From Whitmania pigra (Eukaryota > Annelida > Clitellata > Hirudinida > Haemopidae), in the NCBI GenBank assembly GCA_021613335.1, contig JAJTWR010000481.1:2538501-2602500 (forward strand): DNA of 64,000 nt, given 5' to 3'. This document shows positions 49,827-62,902 of the stretch, in pieces; position 1 is the stretch's first letter; each line of letters opens with the position of its first letter. The position numbers and the translations under genes are program-made. The notes under the pieces are model-generated. The model had not been told where the DNA came from, did no database searches, and saw only the letters and a list, made by a program, of their open reading frames with translations.

Positions 49827-49832
49827 AATAAA
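49827..49832 (+). terminator. Poly(A) signal of secreted peptide gene B
   Basis: AATAAA 58 bp after the stop codon at 49768. Confidence 0.55.
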
Positions 49833-50156
49833 TTGAAAGTGAGGCTTATAAAAAACTTAATTTGGTTCTTGTTTGAATTATATAATCTTTCCATAATTCA
49901 TTAAGAATTTCAAAAGCAAGGTCATAATTTAAAAGTTAAAAACGAGATAAATGTTTGGAAGAAGAAACGTTTTTTTTATTAATTTCCCAAAACATAATAT
50001 TTTAAAACATATTATTCTAAAACACATTATTCCAAAACAAAAACAAACATTCTAGAACAAATAAGAAATATTTCTAAAACAAGCATTCAATTTATCGAAC
50101 CATACTTCTGCCCATATCGGTTATTTCAACACTCTTTCTTTTTCTAAAGTTGCGTA

Positions 50157-50556
<400 letters not shown>

Positions 50557-52180
50557 ATTAATAGCCTTCAATAACAGTATTGATAAACATAATAACTTGA
50601 GCATGAGAATGAATTAGTTCGTGGATGTTTCTTTCGTTAGCAACCTGGATTTATATTCGCTTCCTCGCTAAGCCGGAGCTGACAAATTTATGCCGGGGTT
50701 GCGTTTTCAAGGCATAAAATTTCATAACGTCCTCTTAAATTCTTACACGTGCAGATGCTATTTTTAGTTTCAGTTTTGTTTTGCTCATCGTCCATTCAAA
50801 ACTTGGACTAGACGCGAACACGTGATGAAATTGTCTTGGGAAGGTCAAGATTAATTTAATTAGACTTAAAATCGAGAACTTTAAAGAGAAGTGAAGTCCT
50901 TAAGAATATTAAGAAAAATAAATAATTAAATTGGGTTTTGCTCAATTTGAAAGTCATTTTTTGATATTTTAAACGATTTTCAGGTGAAAATATAACAATT
51001 TTGGATGCGCTGACAGTATTTATTTGCAAATGAACCGCTTTCTATTCTCTAAAAGATATTTCAATGAGGACAACAATTGGAGTCAAGAATGGATTGCTAG
51101 GAAGAGAATTGATATTGCTCAATGTATGTTTAGAACCAAATTTATTCGACAACTTTCTTAAAGTTAAGTAAATTTAATCTGCGTAATAAACCAAAACCAG
51201 TTTAGACTGCAATGTGTGCGTGTGTGATGCAAAATTATTGCCCATAGGTTGATGCTTCTGCCCTTCGGGTTTATATTGATAAACACGACAACGTTGCATA
51301 ACAAAACCCCAGATTGATGCCACCGTATCTCGCATTTTGAGTTTTTTTTTTAATTTTACTAACTTTTTTATTTTCTAACTGATCGTAATTAAATTACTAT
51401 TTGAAATGGAATCAAAACTGCAGTTAATTTATGTTGTTCTGTGAGTTATTACCTCAATTGACGTAAGTAAGCGAGAATTATCCCAAATCACATTTACGGA
51501 AATAGATTTTTTTAAACTGTTTATTAGCCGGCTCAAAACGAAATAATTCGATAAATTCCGTGATTATTATTTCCAGAATAATTTCAATTTTCACTCCCCT
51601 CCATAAAAACGGAACAGGAGAATTGTAAGGAGCTCTTGCAAATTTAATGGAAATGGCTGAAAACGAACGTCAGATCCTGTTTGAAATGGGCGGCAATAGA
51701 TGTGATTTATGAGAAAAACAAGAAGAATAAATTGTAATCGTAATTATAATTACAATAATCAGGTAATAATAATAATAATAAAAATAATAATTATATAATT
51801 ATATTGAATATCTTGTTGTAGAAAAACTCCCAAAAATTCATTAATTTGGAAACTAACATTGAAAGGAAATGTTTTCAACTATTAATTAATTAATTAAAAC
51901 TTGTTCTTGGAAGTATTTATATTGTTTTGTTGATAAAAATTCCCATATCAATTACAATTTAATTAAAATATTACATTATTGTTGTCATCAAATCAAGCGT
52001 CAGAAATGATTAAGTCATAATTTACAATTAACTCCCAACGGGACCCAACCCCGAATTGAGGAAATGATTGCTTACAATCCAATCGAGCACTTGATGGACG
52101 TTCATCCTTATTACTCGCTTTGTTACATTTGTTACATAGTATTATGGCATCCATTTTTTATTCAATAACGTTTTTTGAGG
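50557..52180. other. Intergenic AT-rich stretch
   Basis: No supported gene. One short ATG frame at 51030-51123 (MNRFLFSKRYFNEDNNWSQ) ends at a good donor (T|GTATGT) but has no partner exon. No conserved features otherwise. Confidence 0.35.
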
Positions 52181-52186
52181 TTGCTT

Positions 52187-52274
52187 CATCATCGTCATCG
52201 TCATCGTCATAGTCATCGTATCCATCAACATCATCATTATCATTATCGTCATCGTCGTCGTCATCATCATCGTC
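52187..52274. repeat. (TCATCG)/(TCA)n microsatellite
   Basis: Imperfect TCATCG and TCA repeats immediately upstream of the TATA box at 52314. Confidence 0.8.
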
Positions 52275-52313
52275 CGGAATCATTTGCGCACGAGCGTGCA
52301 ATTTCGTCGGCGC

Positions 52314-52321
52314 TATAAAAA
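52314..52321 (+). promoter_or_regulatory. TATA box with GC-rich flanks, promoter of the 52-55 kb secreted-protein gene
   Basis: TATAAAAA sits inside the inverted repeat GCGCT-ATAAAA-AGCGC. About 80 bp downstream is a consensus donor (GCTTCAG|GTGAGTC) at 52398/52399, so a short non-coding first exon of about 52345-52398 is inferred. The likely partner is the signal-peptide exon starting at 55146. Confidence 0.5.
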
Positions 52322-52659
52322 GCGCGTCTGAATTGAGGGAGCGTCAGGGAGGAGGTGTTTATTTTTTAATCCACTTGAAAAGTTCAAAAGTGCTTCAGGT
52401 GAGTCAACACCCCTAATACAGGTAAGAGGTTTCGATTTTCGTGTTTTCAGGAACATAGAAATATTTTTTTATTGAGAGTGGAATTTTGTTAAAATAATAA
52501 AAAACCTTTTATTAAGAAAATAAAGATCTTGAAATAGTTTACTGAATCGATGTTATTTTATTTTATTTTCTGAATTCCAATTCATTAAACAATTTTTATA
52601 GCTTTATTCGCAGTAATAATTTATTATTTTATGTACTCTCACCGTTAATGCTAACATTA

Positions 52660-53701
52660 CAGATTATTTATTTATATATTATAATATGAATAATATAAAT
52701 ATCATATAATATATTATATATCATAATAGATGTGAAAGAGACAAACAATATAATTACATTAAAAATAATACAAATATAATATAATATATTATGCATCATA
52801 ATAGATGTTAAAGAAGCAAACAATATAATTATAATGTAAGTAATATAAATATAATATAATGTGTTGCACGTCATAATAGAAACAATATAAATATATTAAA
52901 AAGAATGCAAATATAATATAATATATTACACATCATAATAGAAACAATATCATTACATTATAAATAAAACAAATATAATATAATATATTAAACATCATAG
53001 TGGATGTTAAAGAGACAAGCAATATAATTATAATATAAATAATACAAATATAATATAATATATTAAACATCATAGTGGATGTTAAAGAGACAAGCAATAT
53101 AATTATAATATAAATAATACAAATATAATATAATATATTAAACATCATAATGGATGTTAAAGAGACAAACAATGTAATTATAATATAAATAATACAAATG
53201 TAATATAATATATTAAACAACCATAATGGATGTTAAAGAGACAAACAATATAATTATAATATAAATAATACAAATGTAATATAATATATTAAACAACCAT
53301 AATGGATGTTAAAGAGACAAACAATATAATTATAATATAAATAATACAAATGTAATATAATATATTAAACTACCATAATGGATGTTAAAGAGACAAACAA
53401 TATAATTATGATATAAATAATACAAATATAATATAATATATTAAACAACCATAATGGATGTTAAAGAGACAAACAATATAATTATGATATAAATAATACA
53501 AATGTAATATAATATATTAAACAACCATTATGGATGTTAAACAGACAAACAATATAATTATAATATAAATAATACAAATGTAATATAATATATTAAACAA
53601 CCATAATGGATGTTAAAGAGACAAACAATATAATTATAATATAAATAATTCAAATGTAATATAATATATTAAACAACCATAATGGATGTTAAAGAGACAA
53701 A
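52660..53701. repeat. 75-76-bp minisatellite array
   Basis: About ten well-conserved copies carry GGATGTTAAAGAGACAA at 53002, 53077, 53152, 53228, 53304, 53380 and onward at 75-76-bp spacing to 53701. Three or four shorter, more diverged copies lie to the left from about 52660. Units are over 75% AT. The minus ORFs at 52668-52874 and 52933-53220 are translations of the repeat. Confidence 0.9.
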
Positions 53702-54330
53702 TGCATCACTTTTCAAACCCCTCAGAAGTCAATTTCACGGGTTTTGATTTTCAAAGCACAACATTCAATCGTTTGTTCGAAACACAATGTATTAAAATAT
53801 AAATTCAAAATAATACTTTGAAAGAAAAATTCATAAATAATAACAATTAATTGAATAACAATAATTAAATTATAATTTAAATTTTAAATTCATTAATAAT
53901 GTTTTAAAATAAATAAATAAATAATAATTTAAAATAAAAATTGCAGAAAATTGCAAATTAAGAGCAAACAATAAGATACCTTAAAAATAAATGTATTTTA
54001 TTAAATTATGTAAAATATTGACATTACTAATTTTTATTAAAAAATTCCTTTAATTATTACAAAATATGTAAAATACGTTTGCATGTATTATATATATATT
54101 ATAATTTAATTCATAAAATATTTTCAGGTCATATTGCAAACAGATTTATTGGAAGGCTTTGTTTGTGCTGAGATATAATAAGACTGAAGCATGTTCTCTT
54201 AATTAAACAAGTTGCATGTCGAATATAACTTATTATATGATATATATGGAAAATATTTAATCACATTATTAAAATTGGTATTTCTTTTGAGTACTTAAGT
54301 AACAACAATAATTATTATTGCTATTCTAAA
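53702..54330. other. AT-rich intergenic stretch
   Basis: No gene or defined repeat was seen; presumed intron of the 52-55 kb gene. Confidence 0.4.
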
Positions 54331-54596
<266 letters not shown>

Positions 54597-55145
54597 TTAA
54601 TGTAATAATAATAACAATAATGATACTAAATAAATATTAATAAAAATGTTATAAAATGTAATAATATTTTAAATATTATTTAACAAATAATTAAAAGAAC
54701 ACCCACAAAATAGTGACAGAAAATGTCGAAAACATCCTAGCTGTGATTTCAATCTACATCCTATAAGACAGCAATCCTTGAAAATGAGTTGATCATCTCC
54801 AGATTCAAATCTTTTCAATAACTTGATTGGAAAATCCCACTTGGAATTGTTTCTTTTCATATCCGTGTTGTTGTTGTTGTTGTGAGAGAATGAGATTGGT
54901 TGCTATCTTGGATTGCACTTCATCATCCTTTTAACAATCGATTATTAATTTATCATTAATTTTTTAGAATCTCTTTATTGAATATTAAAGTAATATGATT
55001 AAGCTTTCAATAATTATAAATTATATAAATTATTATAATTCGTTATAATTTTGATGTTAATAATAATTATCATAATAATAATTTTTAAAATAAATAAATC
55101 ATTTGCATCATTTGACGACAAATTATTAAAAATAAATAATTCCAG

Positions 55146-55325
55146 CAAATACATTTCTCATCAACAACAGCAAACAACCGTCTGGCATGGAATCTGTCTT
55201 GTTGTTGTTGTTGTTGTTGCTGCTGTTGCTGTTGACTGCAGCGTCCTGTGCAACTGCAAATGACGACAAACAAGGACGTAGGATCCATTTGACGGAAGAT
55301 GATCCGAGGCTTGTCACTTGTCGAG
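55146..55325 (+). CDS. 5' coding exon of a secreted protein (signal peptide from TTG repeats)
   Basis: The acceptor ATTCCAG at 55139-55145 opens an exon with ATG at 55187 and a donor GTCGAG|GTTAAA at 55325. It encodes MESVLL, a run of Leu, LTAASCATA (a typical signal peptide with an Ala-x-Ala end) and the mature start NDDKQGRRIHLTEDDPRLVTC. The hydrophobic core is written by consecutive TTG/CTG codons, probably an expanded trinucleotide tract. It ends in phase 1. The rest of the protein lies downstream and is not identified with confidence. A phase-compatible but weak candidate is 59290-59375 (SEALFGEDGQIIPNDLL), then 59460-59489 (ERADTVIDCQ). No family was recognised. Confidence 0.5.
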
Positions 55326-56080
55326 GTTAAACATAAATGATGTTGTTGTTGTTGATGCTACTGTTGTTGTTGTTGTTGTTGTTTTTGTTGTATGTTAAAC
55401 ATGAATGATGTTATCGATGATGGCGATGATGGTAATGATGTTGTTGTTGTTGTTCTTGTTGTTATTGCTGCTATTGATGTTTTCGCACGTTAAGCATAAT
55501 GATGTCGTTGATGTTTACTGTTTTATACTTTTTGACTTTCTTGTCTTTTCTTGAAATTTACAAAAACATACGAAATTATTAATGCAAACAATTCGAATAA
55601 TTACATACTTATTGCAACAAACAATTGAATTGCGCTTGTATTATTAAAGACAATTACAATTACAATTACAAAAAGCAATTACAATTACCATTACAAAAAG
55701 CAATTACAATTACAATTACAAAAAGCAATTACCATTACAATTACAAAAGCAATGTACAAAGCTACAAAAACATGCAACAGAACAACAGAAGTCCTTCCTG
55801 ACATGTTTATTACACCCGTCTCAAGCAATTACATTAAAATTATTCAATAACTTTACGTTTATTTTACTCCTTAAAAATAAAAAAAATTAATTTAAAAAAA
55901 AATTTTAATTTTAAAAGATTTATTTTAGCATTTCATTTTAATTTTAATTTTTATTTTCAAATAGAATTATCTCAGCATTTCTTTTTAATTTTAATTGCTA
56001 TTTTAAAATAGAATTATAATAACATTTCTTCTTTTTTTTTGAATTTGTTTCGTTTTTATTTTATTAATTCCACCTTGCAT
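55326..56080. other. Repeat-rich intronic/intergenic stretch
   Basis: GTT/TTG runs at about 55340-55465, the (ATTAC) minisatellite at 55648-55752, and long AT-rich sequence. No coding exon was seen. Confidence 0.5.
55648..55752. repeat. (ATTAC)-based minisatellite
   Basis: Units of ACAATTACAATTACAAAAAGC and close variants, about four to five copies. A related ACAATTACAATTGCAACT array lies at 6040-6160. Confidence 0.75.
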
Positions 56081-56089
56081 CCGACAACT

Positions 56090-56290
56090 CGGTGATTCAA
56101 TATTTCCCACCAATTCCGCACGTGCTTCCTCCACGGATGAATTGCAACGCACTGAGTCGTTCCGCTCGAGTGAACATCGCACCCTGTTACTACGTCATCA
56201 ATAAGGATTAAACAGAAAATCAAGCGGAAATAGCGACGCTCTCCGTCGCCATTGCCGACCGGTTAAATGAGCTGTAGTATACGACGCGTG
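56090..56290. promoter_or_regulatory. Isolated CpG-containing, promoter-like block
   Basis: A locally GC-richer island in AT-rich DNA with an E-box (GCACGTGC near 56120), TTACGTCATCA near 56192 and many CpGs. No adjacent start codon or TATA box was confirmed. A 97-codon plus ORF begins 330 bp downstream at 56622. Confidence 0.25.
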
Positions 56291-56621
56291 GATAATTCTC
56301 TGGTTGATTTGCCATTGATTTATATTTGTTTTATTTATTTTAATTTATTTAAATTTTGATTTGTTTCCAAATTTTAATTTATTTGTGGATTTAATTTTAA
56401 TTTTCTATTCCGTCGATTAATTCGCTCGATTCGTATTGTTTGATCTGCTTACGATTTGTTCCATTCAGCATTCACAATTGATTAATTTACTTTTTTCTTT
56501 ATTTATTTTTATTATTATTTATTAATATTATTATTATTATTAATATTATTATTTATTCGAACGAATCTGACATTGTTTTTGTTTCGGTTGTTCGCTTTCA
56601 ATATTAAATCAAAAGACCACA

Positions 56622-56915
56622 ATGCCACATCCGTTCGGGAAGTCTCTCATCAAAACACGTTGTTCAGCAGAGCGTGAAGGGAGCAGAACAGCAACAGAAG
56701 GCGAAAGACGAAATTATCTTTTAAAACTTCACCGACTCATTCCTGCTCGTGATGCCTTCTTTGAAATTAAGTCTAAAAACTGCCCCCGTGTATTTTCAAC
56801 ACCAACAAATATGGCCGCGTCGAAGACATTAGGAAGCCACGTCTGGATATTTTTAGATTTGGAAAGTTCTGGAATGATGTTTTTAACTTGGGAAATACCA
56901 GGAGGGATATTTTAA
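56622..56915 (+). CDS. Hypothetical ORF, 97 residues
   Basis: ATG in good context (CACAATGCC) opening MPHPFGKSLIKTRCSAERE, with LLKLHRLIPARDAFFEIKS in the middle, to TAA. The composition is not repeat-derived and the GC content is above the local average. No family was recognised and no splice partners were found. Confidence 0.22.
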   Translation: MPHPFGKSLIKTRCSAEREGSRTATEGERRNYLLKLHRLIPARDAFFEIKSKNCPRVFSTPTNMAASKTLGSHVWIFLDLESSGMMFLTWEIPGGIF

Positions 56916-58080
56916 GCGATTCCTCATTAGCTAATCGATCACGGGAAACTAAGAATGCGTGTTGAGTTTTCTGAGAATGTCTGAATAATAGATAGAATTT
57001 TATAGTTTTTCAAGAAAACTATTTCTTGATGAAGTTGACATTTGTTAAAGCTCAACGGGTTTAATTAGGTCGGGTCAATTTTCTTAGCAGATTAAGAGCA
57101 AGAAGGGAAATTAGATATTTTTAAAGTAAATGCTATGGGTTTTTTTTTTACAAAAACCAGAAATTAGGATAAAATCTGCTATCATTTGTTAAGCTATTTA
57201 TAGAAAAATAGAATTTATAAAAAAAATAATATAACATATTGAATATAAAATAATATAACATAATATAATAAATAAAAAATAAAAACTAATATAACATGTA
57301 CAACATAAGAAATTATATTAATTTATTACGATACACGTTATTAATAATTTGTAATGAAATTCCAAGTAAAATAAACTCGTCTGCGACAACAATTTGTTTA
57401 AGAATTTTTTTAAGAATCGAGAGCAGCGCTTGATTACCTGTCCCATACATACATTCGTTGATTAGATCCACGAGAGTCCATTCCATGTCAGCTTTCCTTT
57501 TGAAGTCTTCACTCCATCAGGGACTCCCATCAGGTTCTTCATTCCATCAGCTGGTTCTTTCCAGAAAAGGAAAAAAAGACTGTTTGAGGTTTTTGTGAGC
57601 AGTTTCATCTTGTGGTAGGATGTCGGTGAAGACAAAATTACTGATTTTAGTCAATCGATTTTATTAAGTTTACCAAAACGATAACTTATACGATGTATTC
57701 TCAGTTCGGACAATTTTTTTTCTTCAAATTAATTTAGACACAAAAGTCTAAAAAACTGATAGGATAAGTAGATTAAATAATTACAAATATGTAATTAAAC
57801 GAACCATTTAAAAAGGAACATTTAAAACCGAATCGAAATTTTCAAAATAATAAAAATCCAAACTAACGTAAAAAGGTGACCTGACGAGGTGATACGAATA
57901 CAGGTGAAGAACGGATAGGAACAGGAATGGAAGGGTAAACTGGAAAACGAAACGAAAACAAGAAAAAGAAGCAATAAACCCGGCAAGAGTGCTTCCAGGG
58001 TTCGGTAAAAATCCAGATGAAGTTTTTGTTAGCAAACGATTGTTTATTCCATCATTAATAACTCCACAGAAGCATTTTCT
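56916..58080. other. Intergenic stretch, nothing supported
   Basis: AT-rich sequence. The ORFs (for example 57808-58035 minus) have no family features. Confidence 0.4.
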
Positions 58081-58081
58081 T

Positions 58082-58370
<289 letters not shown>

Positions 58371-58570
58371 TCACCTTCCTGGCTCCGCAAAAATGATCGT
58401 CCATTGAAAGTGTAGAAATAAAACCCCGCATTATTCTCCATGTCCTCCTCCATTGTTGTTCTTGATCGAGCAGGAATTCGAGAAGATTTATTCCTAAATG
58501 AAAACGAGGAAAATATTATTTGCCGGAATTAATTAACGAGTAGCCGAAATGTGACTTCTCATTAACGTGC

Positions 58571-58810
58571 TATTAACATATTGTTATTGCTATTAACATA
58601 TTGTTATTGCTATTAACATATTGTTATTGCTATTAACATATTGTTATTGCTATTAACATATTGTTATTGCTATTAACATATTGTTATTGCTATTAACATA
58701 TTGTTATTGCTATTAACATATTGTTATTGCTATTAACATATTGTTATTGCTATTAACATATTGTTATTGCTATTAACATATTGTTATTGCTATTAACATA
58801 TTGTTATTGT
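58571..58810. repeat. Perfect 20-bp tandem array, 12 copies
   Basis: TATTAACATATTGTTATTGC repeated 12 times; only the last base of the final copy differs. There are no spacers, so it is a minisatellite and not a CRISPR array. Confidence 0.97.
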
Positions 58811-59136
58811 TATTCAGTTTTTTTTCTCTCTGAGCTTGATGAACGAGTCGAAATGGTTGAAAATATGAATGAATGAATATTCGATTATACAACAATTATT
58901 TTCTTTGTCATCATATTTAATATCTAGTAGAATTATAAATTCTACAAATATAATCTATACATAAAATACAAATATAATACTATATAATCTGTAATATCTA
59001 AAATTATGAATTCTACAAAACTAATATTATCAATCATAATATCTAGAATTGTAAGCTCCAAGAAACTATTACATCATCATTTACAATATTTAGAGATTCA
59101 TTCTGCAAAACTCTCCAAATCAAAAGCCTCGGACAT

Positions 59137-59250
59137 CGAGTGAGACAAACAGGGACACAAACAGAGACACAAACAGGGACACAAACAGAGACACAAACAG
59201 GGACACAAACAGGGACACAAACAGGGACACAAACAGGGACACAAACAGGG
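59137..59250. repeat. 12-bp tandem array (ACAGGGACACAA)
   Basis: About nine copies with G/A alternation at one position (GGGACA/GAGACA). The minus ORFs reading VCVPVCVP or CLCPCLCP come from it. Confidence 0.93.
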
Positions 59251-59279
59251 AGATTCACTTGAGAACGCGTACCGTGTGC

Positions 59280-59680
59280 ACAGCCTAAGCATCAGAAGCT
59301 TTGTTCGGGGAAGATGGACAAATTATTCCTAATGATTTGCTCATAATGGAGTTCTTAGCGCAGTCTACGTGCCTGGTATGAGAAAAAGGCGAAAGGGTCC
59401 TTTTGTGCTTATCTGATTGGACGAGCTCTTTTCACAATGAACCTAATTTCGGAGTCTAGGAAAGAGCTGACACGGTGATTGACTGTCAGGTGAGGTGAGG
59501 TATTCTAATGCACCCGTGCTCCGATCATCATAGGACGCGGCTGGAAGCGTGACGATGGAATAATCTTTGTTCATAGATTTTGAAGACTGTGGGACTTTGA
59601 TGGAATTCGTGACCTGGTGTGGAAGTCATTGGAAATCATATCTGATTGCACACCTCCAAGACAAGAGAGATGAATTTTAA
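59280..59680 (+). other. GC-richer block with exon-like pieces
   Basis: Three short open segments with splice-like borders on the plus strand: 59290-59375 (phase 1 to 0, SEALFGEDGQIIPNDLL), 59460-59489 (phase 0, ERADTVIDCQ, donor CAG|GTGAGG), and a Cys/Trp-containing frame near 59580-59680 (FEDCGTLMEFVTWCGSHW). They could be downstream exons of the signal-peptide gene at 55.19 kb. Acceptors are weak and the last piece does not connect in phase. Confidence 0.2.
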
Positions 59681-59689
59681 GTTTTAATT

Positions 59690-60690
59690 TTAACACGAGT
59701 GTTTAAGCCTTAGTCATGTAGTCATAACAATTAATTGATGATTACCATTAACAGACATCTTTCTAATCCTCTAATTATTGAATAAATAATTAAATTCAAA
59801 ACATCTTTAGTAGTTTTGAGCACCAGCCTGAAAGCGGTGGAATGACTCACAGTTCATAAATTAGCATTTAAATTAATTTAAGCTAATAATTTAATATTAT
59901 ATTTAACTTAACATGTTATCTGTACTCCGCATAATTTATGATAATTAATGATAATTTCAAGTCCGTTATATTAAGGAAGTTGTTAAATTAGATAAATATT
60001 AAAGGTCAAACTTGTAAATTAACAAATCTAGACTGGAGGAATCACCGAATGCATCACGATGAATCCACAATTCACAATGCGCAATCAATTCAATGCAATG
60101 CAGTAAGTAATTCACGTGTTTTGGGGGAGTTTGTGCTTTTCAAAGTCATCCGGTTCCCTCTGACCTTTGACTTCTGGAATGAAAAAAAAAGGAGAAAAGA
60201 GCGAAAAAGTTGCTGATTTATGTAATGGGACGGTAATAGTTACAACGGAAAATATTAGGCCGCTCGTAAATATTCAGTCGTAAACAGCTTAGAAGATGAC
60301 AATAATTGAGTGACTAATTAAGTAAATTAAATAAAAACTTATTTCTTATTTCGTTAATTTTTAATTAGATTTATGTCTTTAATTTTTTTTAAAATAAAAT
60401 ATAAGAATCACATTTTTTTAATTACTAAAATTAGTTTAATTACTGTTTGAAGTTACTTCGCATAATGTTATCTTTAATAATTGAAGTAAAAAATGATATT
60501 AAGAAAATTGAACAATGACAACAACAATAATATAAATAATAATATAATTAGTAATATAAATATAAATAAAACAATAATAATAGCAATAATAAAGTTTTTT
60601 AAAAACTGTGGAATAAATGAAGCATTCCGAAACTCGTATTATTTGTTTTGTTAATTCAAGTTCTCGAACTCAAAAGAAGTGAAGTTTTTC
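59690..60690. other. Intergenic AT-rich stretch
   Basis: No ORF, repeat array or motif worth calling. Confidence 0.4.
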
Positions 60691-60707
60691 AACGCTGAGG
60701 GATTGCT

Positions 60708-60831
60708 GTTCAGGCAGGCAGGCAGGCAGCCGCAGGCAGGCAGGCAGCAGGCATTCATTCAGGCAGGCAGGCAGGAGGCAGCAGGCAGGGCAGGCAGGCA
60801 GGCAGGCAGGCTTGGCAGGCAGGCAGGCATT

Positions 60832-60863
<32 letters not shown>

Positions 60864-60874
60864 CATGCAGGCAG

Positions 60875-60913
<39 letters not shown>

Positions 60914-60930
60914 CAGGCAGGCAGGCAGTG

Positions 60931-60975
<45 letters not shown>

Positions 60976-61174
60976 GGCAGTCATGCAGGCAGGCAGCAGT
61001 CAGTCAGGCAGGCAGGCAGGCAGGCAGGCAGGCATGGCAGGCATTCAGGCAGGCAGGCAGGCAGGCAGGCAGGCATGCAGGCAGGCAGGCAGGCAGGCAG
61101 GCAGTCAGGCAGGCAGGCAGCAGGCAGGCAGGCCGCAGGCAGGCAGCAGGCATTGGCAGTCAGGCAGGCAGGCA

Positions 61175-61210
<36 letters not shown>

Positions 61211-61263
61211 GCAGGCAGGCATTGCAGGCAGGCAGGCAGGCAGGCATGCAGGCAGCAGGCATG

Positions 61264-61303
<40 letters not shown>

Positions 61304-61315
61304 CATGCAGGCAGT

Positions 61316-61347
<32 letters not shown>

Positions 61348-61440
61348 GCAGGCAGGATCAGTCAGGCATTCAGGCAGGCAGGCAGGCCAGGCAGGTCATT
61401 CAGGTTCATCAGGCAGTCAGGCAGGCATTCAGCATTCATT
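60708..61440. repeat. (GGCA)n tetranucleotide satellite, about 730 bp
   Basis: CAGG/GGCA units with frequent one- and two-base slips. All three plus frames and some minus frames are open, giving AGRQ-rich and ACLP-rich ORFs of up to 400 codons, none starting from a supported gene start. Confidence 0.96.
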
Positions 61441-61810
61441 CATCATTCATTCATTCAGCATTCATTCATTCATTCATTCATGCATTCATTCAGGCATTCA
61501 TTCATTCATTCATTCATTCATTCATTCATTTTCATTCATTCATCATTCATTCATTCATTCATTCATTCATTCATTCATTCATCTCTTCATTCATTCATCA
61601 TTCATTCATTCATTCATTCATTCATTCATTCATCATTCATTCATTCATTCATTCATTCATTCATTCATTCATTCATTCATTCATTCATTCATTCATTCAT
61701 TCATTCATTCATTCATTCGTTCGTTCATTCGTTCGTTCGTTGGTTCGTTCGTTGGTTCGTTCGTTGGTTCGTTCGTTCGTTGGTTCGTTGGTTCGTTCGT
61801 TCGTTCATTC
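61430..61810. repeat. (ATTC)n to (GTTC/GTTG)n tetranucleotide satellite
   Basis: Directly adjoins the GGCA block. ATTC units (about 290 bp) pass into GTTC/GTTG units (about 90 bp), consistent with stepwise mutation of one tetramer into the next. Confidence 0.96.
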
Positions 61811-62870
61811 ATTCAGTCATTATTTCAATATTTATTTCAGTTTATTTCCGACATTTCGTCCACAAATTCGTAGAAGAGTAAGTTTTAACGGCAAAACGTG
61901 GATGCTCGCCTGCCTTAAATAAATGTAAATATTACTCCATATTATTTTATGATCCCAAACGAAAATGGAGAGTTTCAGTAAATAAATTTCCGTCGTAAAA
62001 GGTTTTAAGGGGAACTCGTAAAATTGGAAAATGCCACACAACCGATGTCATGCTGTCTACTTGAGGTGTTTCTGCCTAACAATCCTCGACAAATCAGCCA
62101 TTATTTCGTTTAATAGTAAGAATTATTTCAACCTCACAACTCGCACATTTATATTTATTAACCATTACATTTATTTTATTACGTTTGTAATCTGTTAACT
62201 TAATATATATATATTTAAATTGATGTTTATTTATATTTATTTATATTTATATTTATTTAGAAAATAAAAATCTGTCAACACGTCATTTCCAACAAGAGAG
62301 ATTGACAAGGGGAATACTTGCCAAAGGCTGGCAATTTGCGATTACTCAAATTCTCCTATTTATTCTTCCGAGCTAGATTTTCTGACGTTTTGAAAATATA
62401 TATAATAATAAATATACTTATTATCAAACAACTAATAAATATGTATTTATAAATGTACTTATTATTAATTAAGTAATTATTACTTTCAATACCGCCTAAC
62501 CAAATGTGTAAAGTATTTTTAATTAGCTTATTTATTATAGTGACGGATTTTATTCCCGATCAAATGATTTCAGGAAACAAGCAATATTGCTTTAACTTGT
62601 GTGAGTCAACATGGAGATGATTTCATAAAAATTTGTAGTTGCAAAGTGTAGAAATTGGTTTACAAGATTCAACAATAATCACAAAAGCTTCAACAGTAAC
62701 AACATCAGCAACAATAAATATAATAATAATAACATTTATTATCATCATCATAATCGTTAATAATAATAATACCATTCATTATCATCATCATAATCGAGCT
62801 GTTAACATGTCCCCATGACTACTTTATATTTCGTTCGAAGGACACTGTAGTACACAATGAAAATAAATGC
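61811..62870. other. Intergenic AT-rich stretch
   Basis: No supported gene. Short (AAT/ATC) runs near 62710-62790. Confidence 0.4.
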
Positions 62871-62902
62871 AAACTGTTGACGGATGATCACTGGAGACGT
62901 AG

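Noticed and set aside
51030..51123. Possible first exon (MNRFLFSKRYF ...) with donor GTATGT
   Set aside because: No promoter motif, partner exon or family evidence; easily a chance ATG frame.
58571..58810. CRISPR-like array
   Set aside because: The 20-bp units are directly contiguous with no spacers, in a eukaryotic genome.
59043..59292. Cys-Val-Pro repeat ORFs on the minus strand
   Set aside because: They read the 12-bp ACAGGGACACAA array; not a cysteine-rich protein gene.
60679..61922. ORFs of 400, 353 and 205 codons on the plus strand and about 100 codons on the minus strand
   Set aside because: They are translations of GGCA and ATTC tetranucleotide repeats. The longest starts at GTG, and all frames are open at once.
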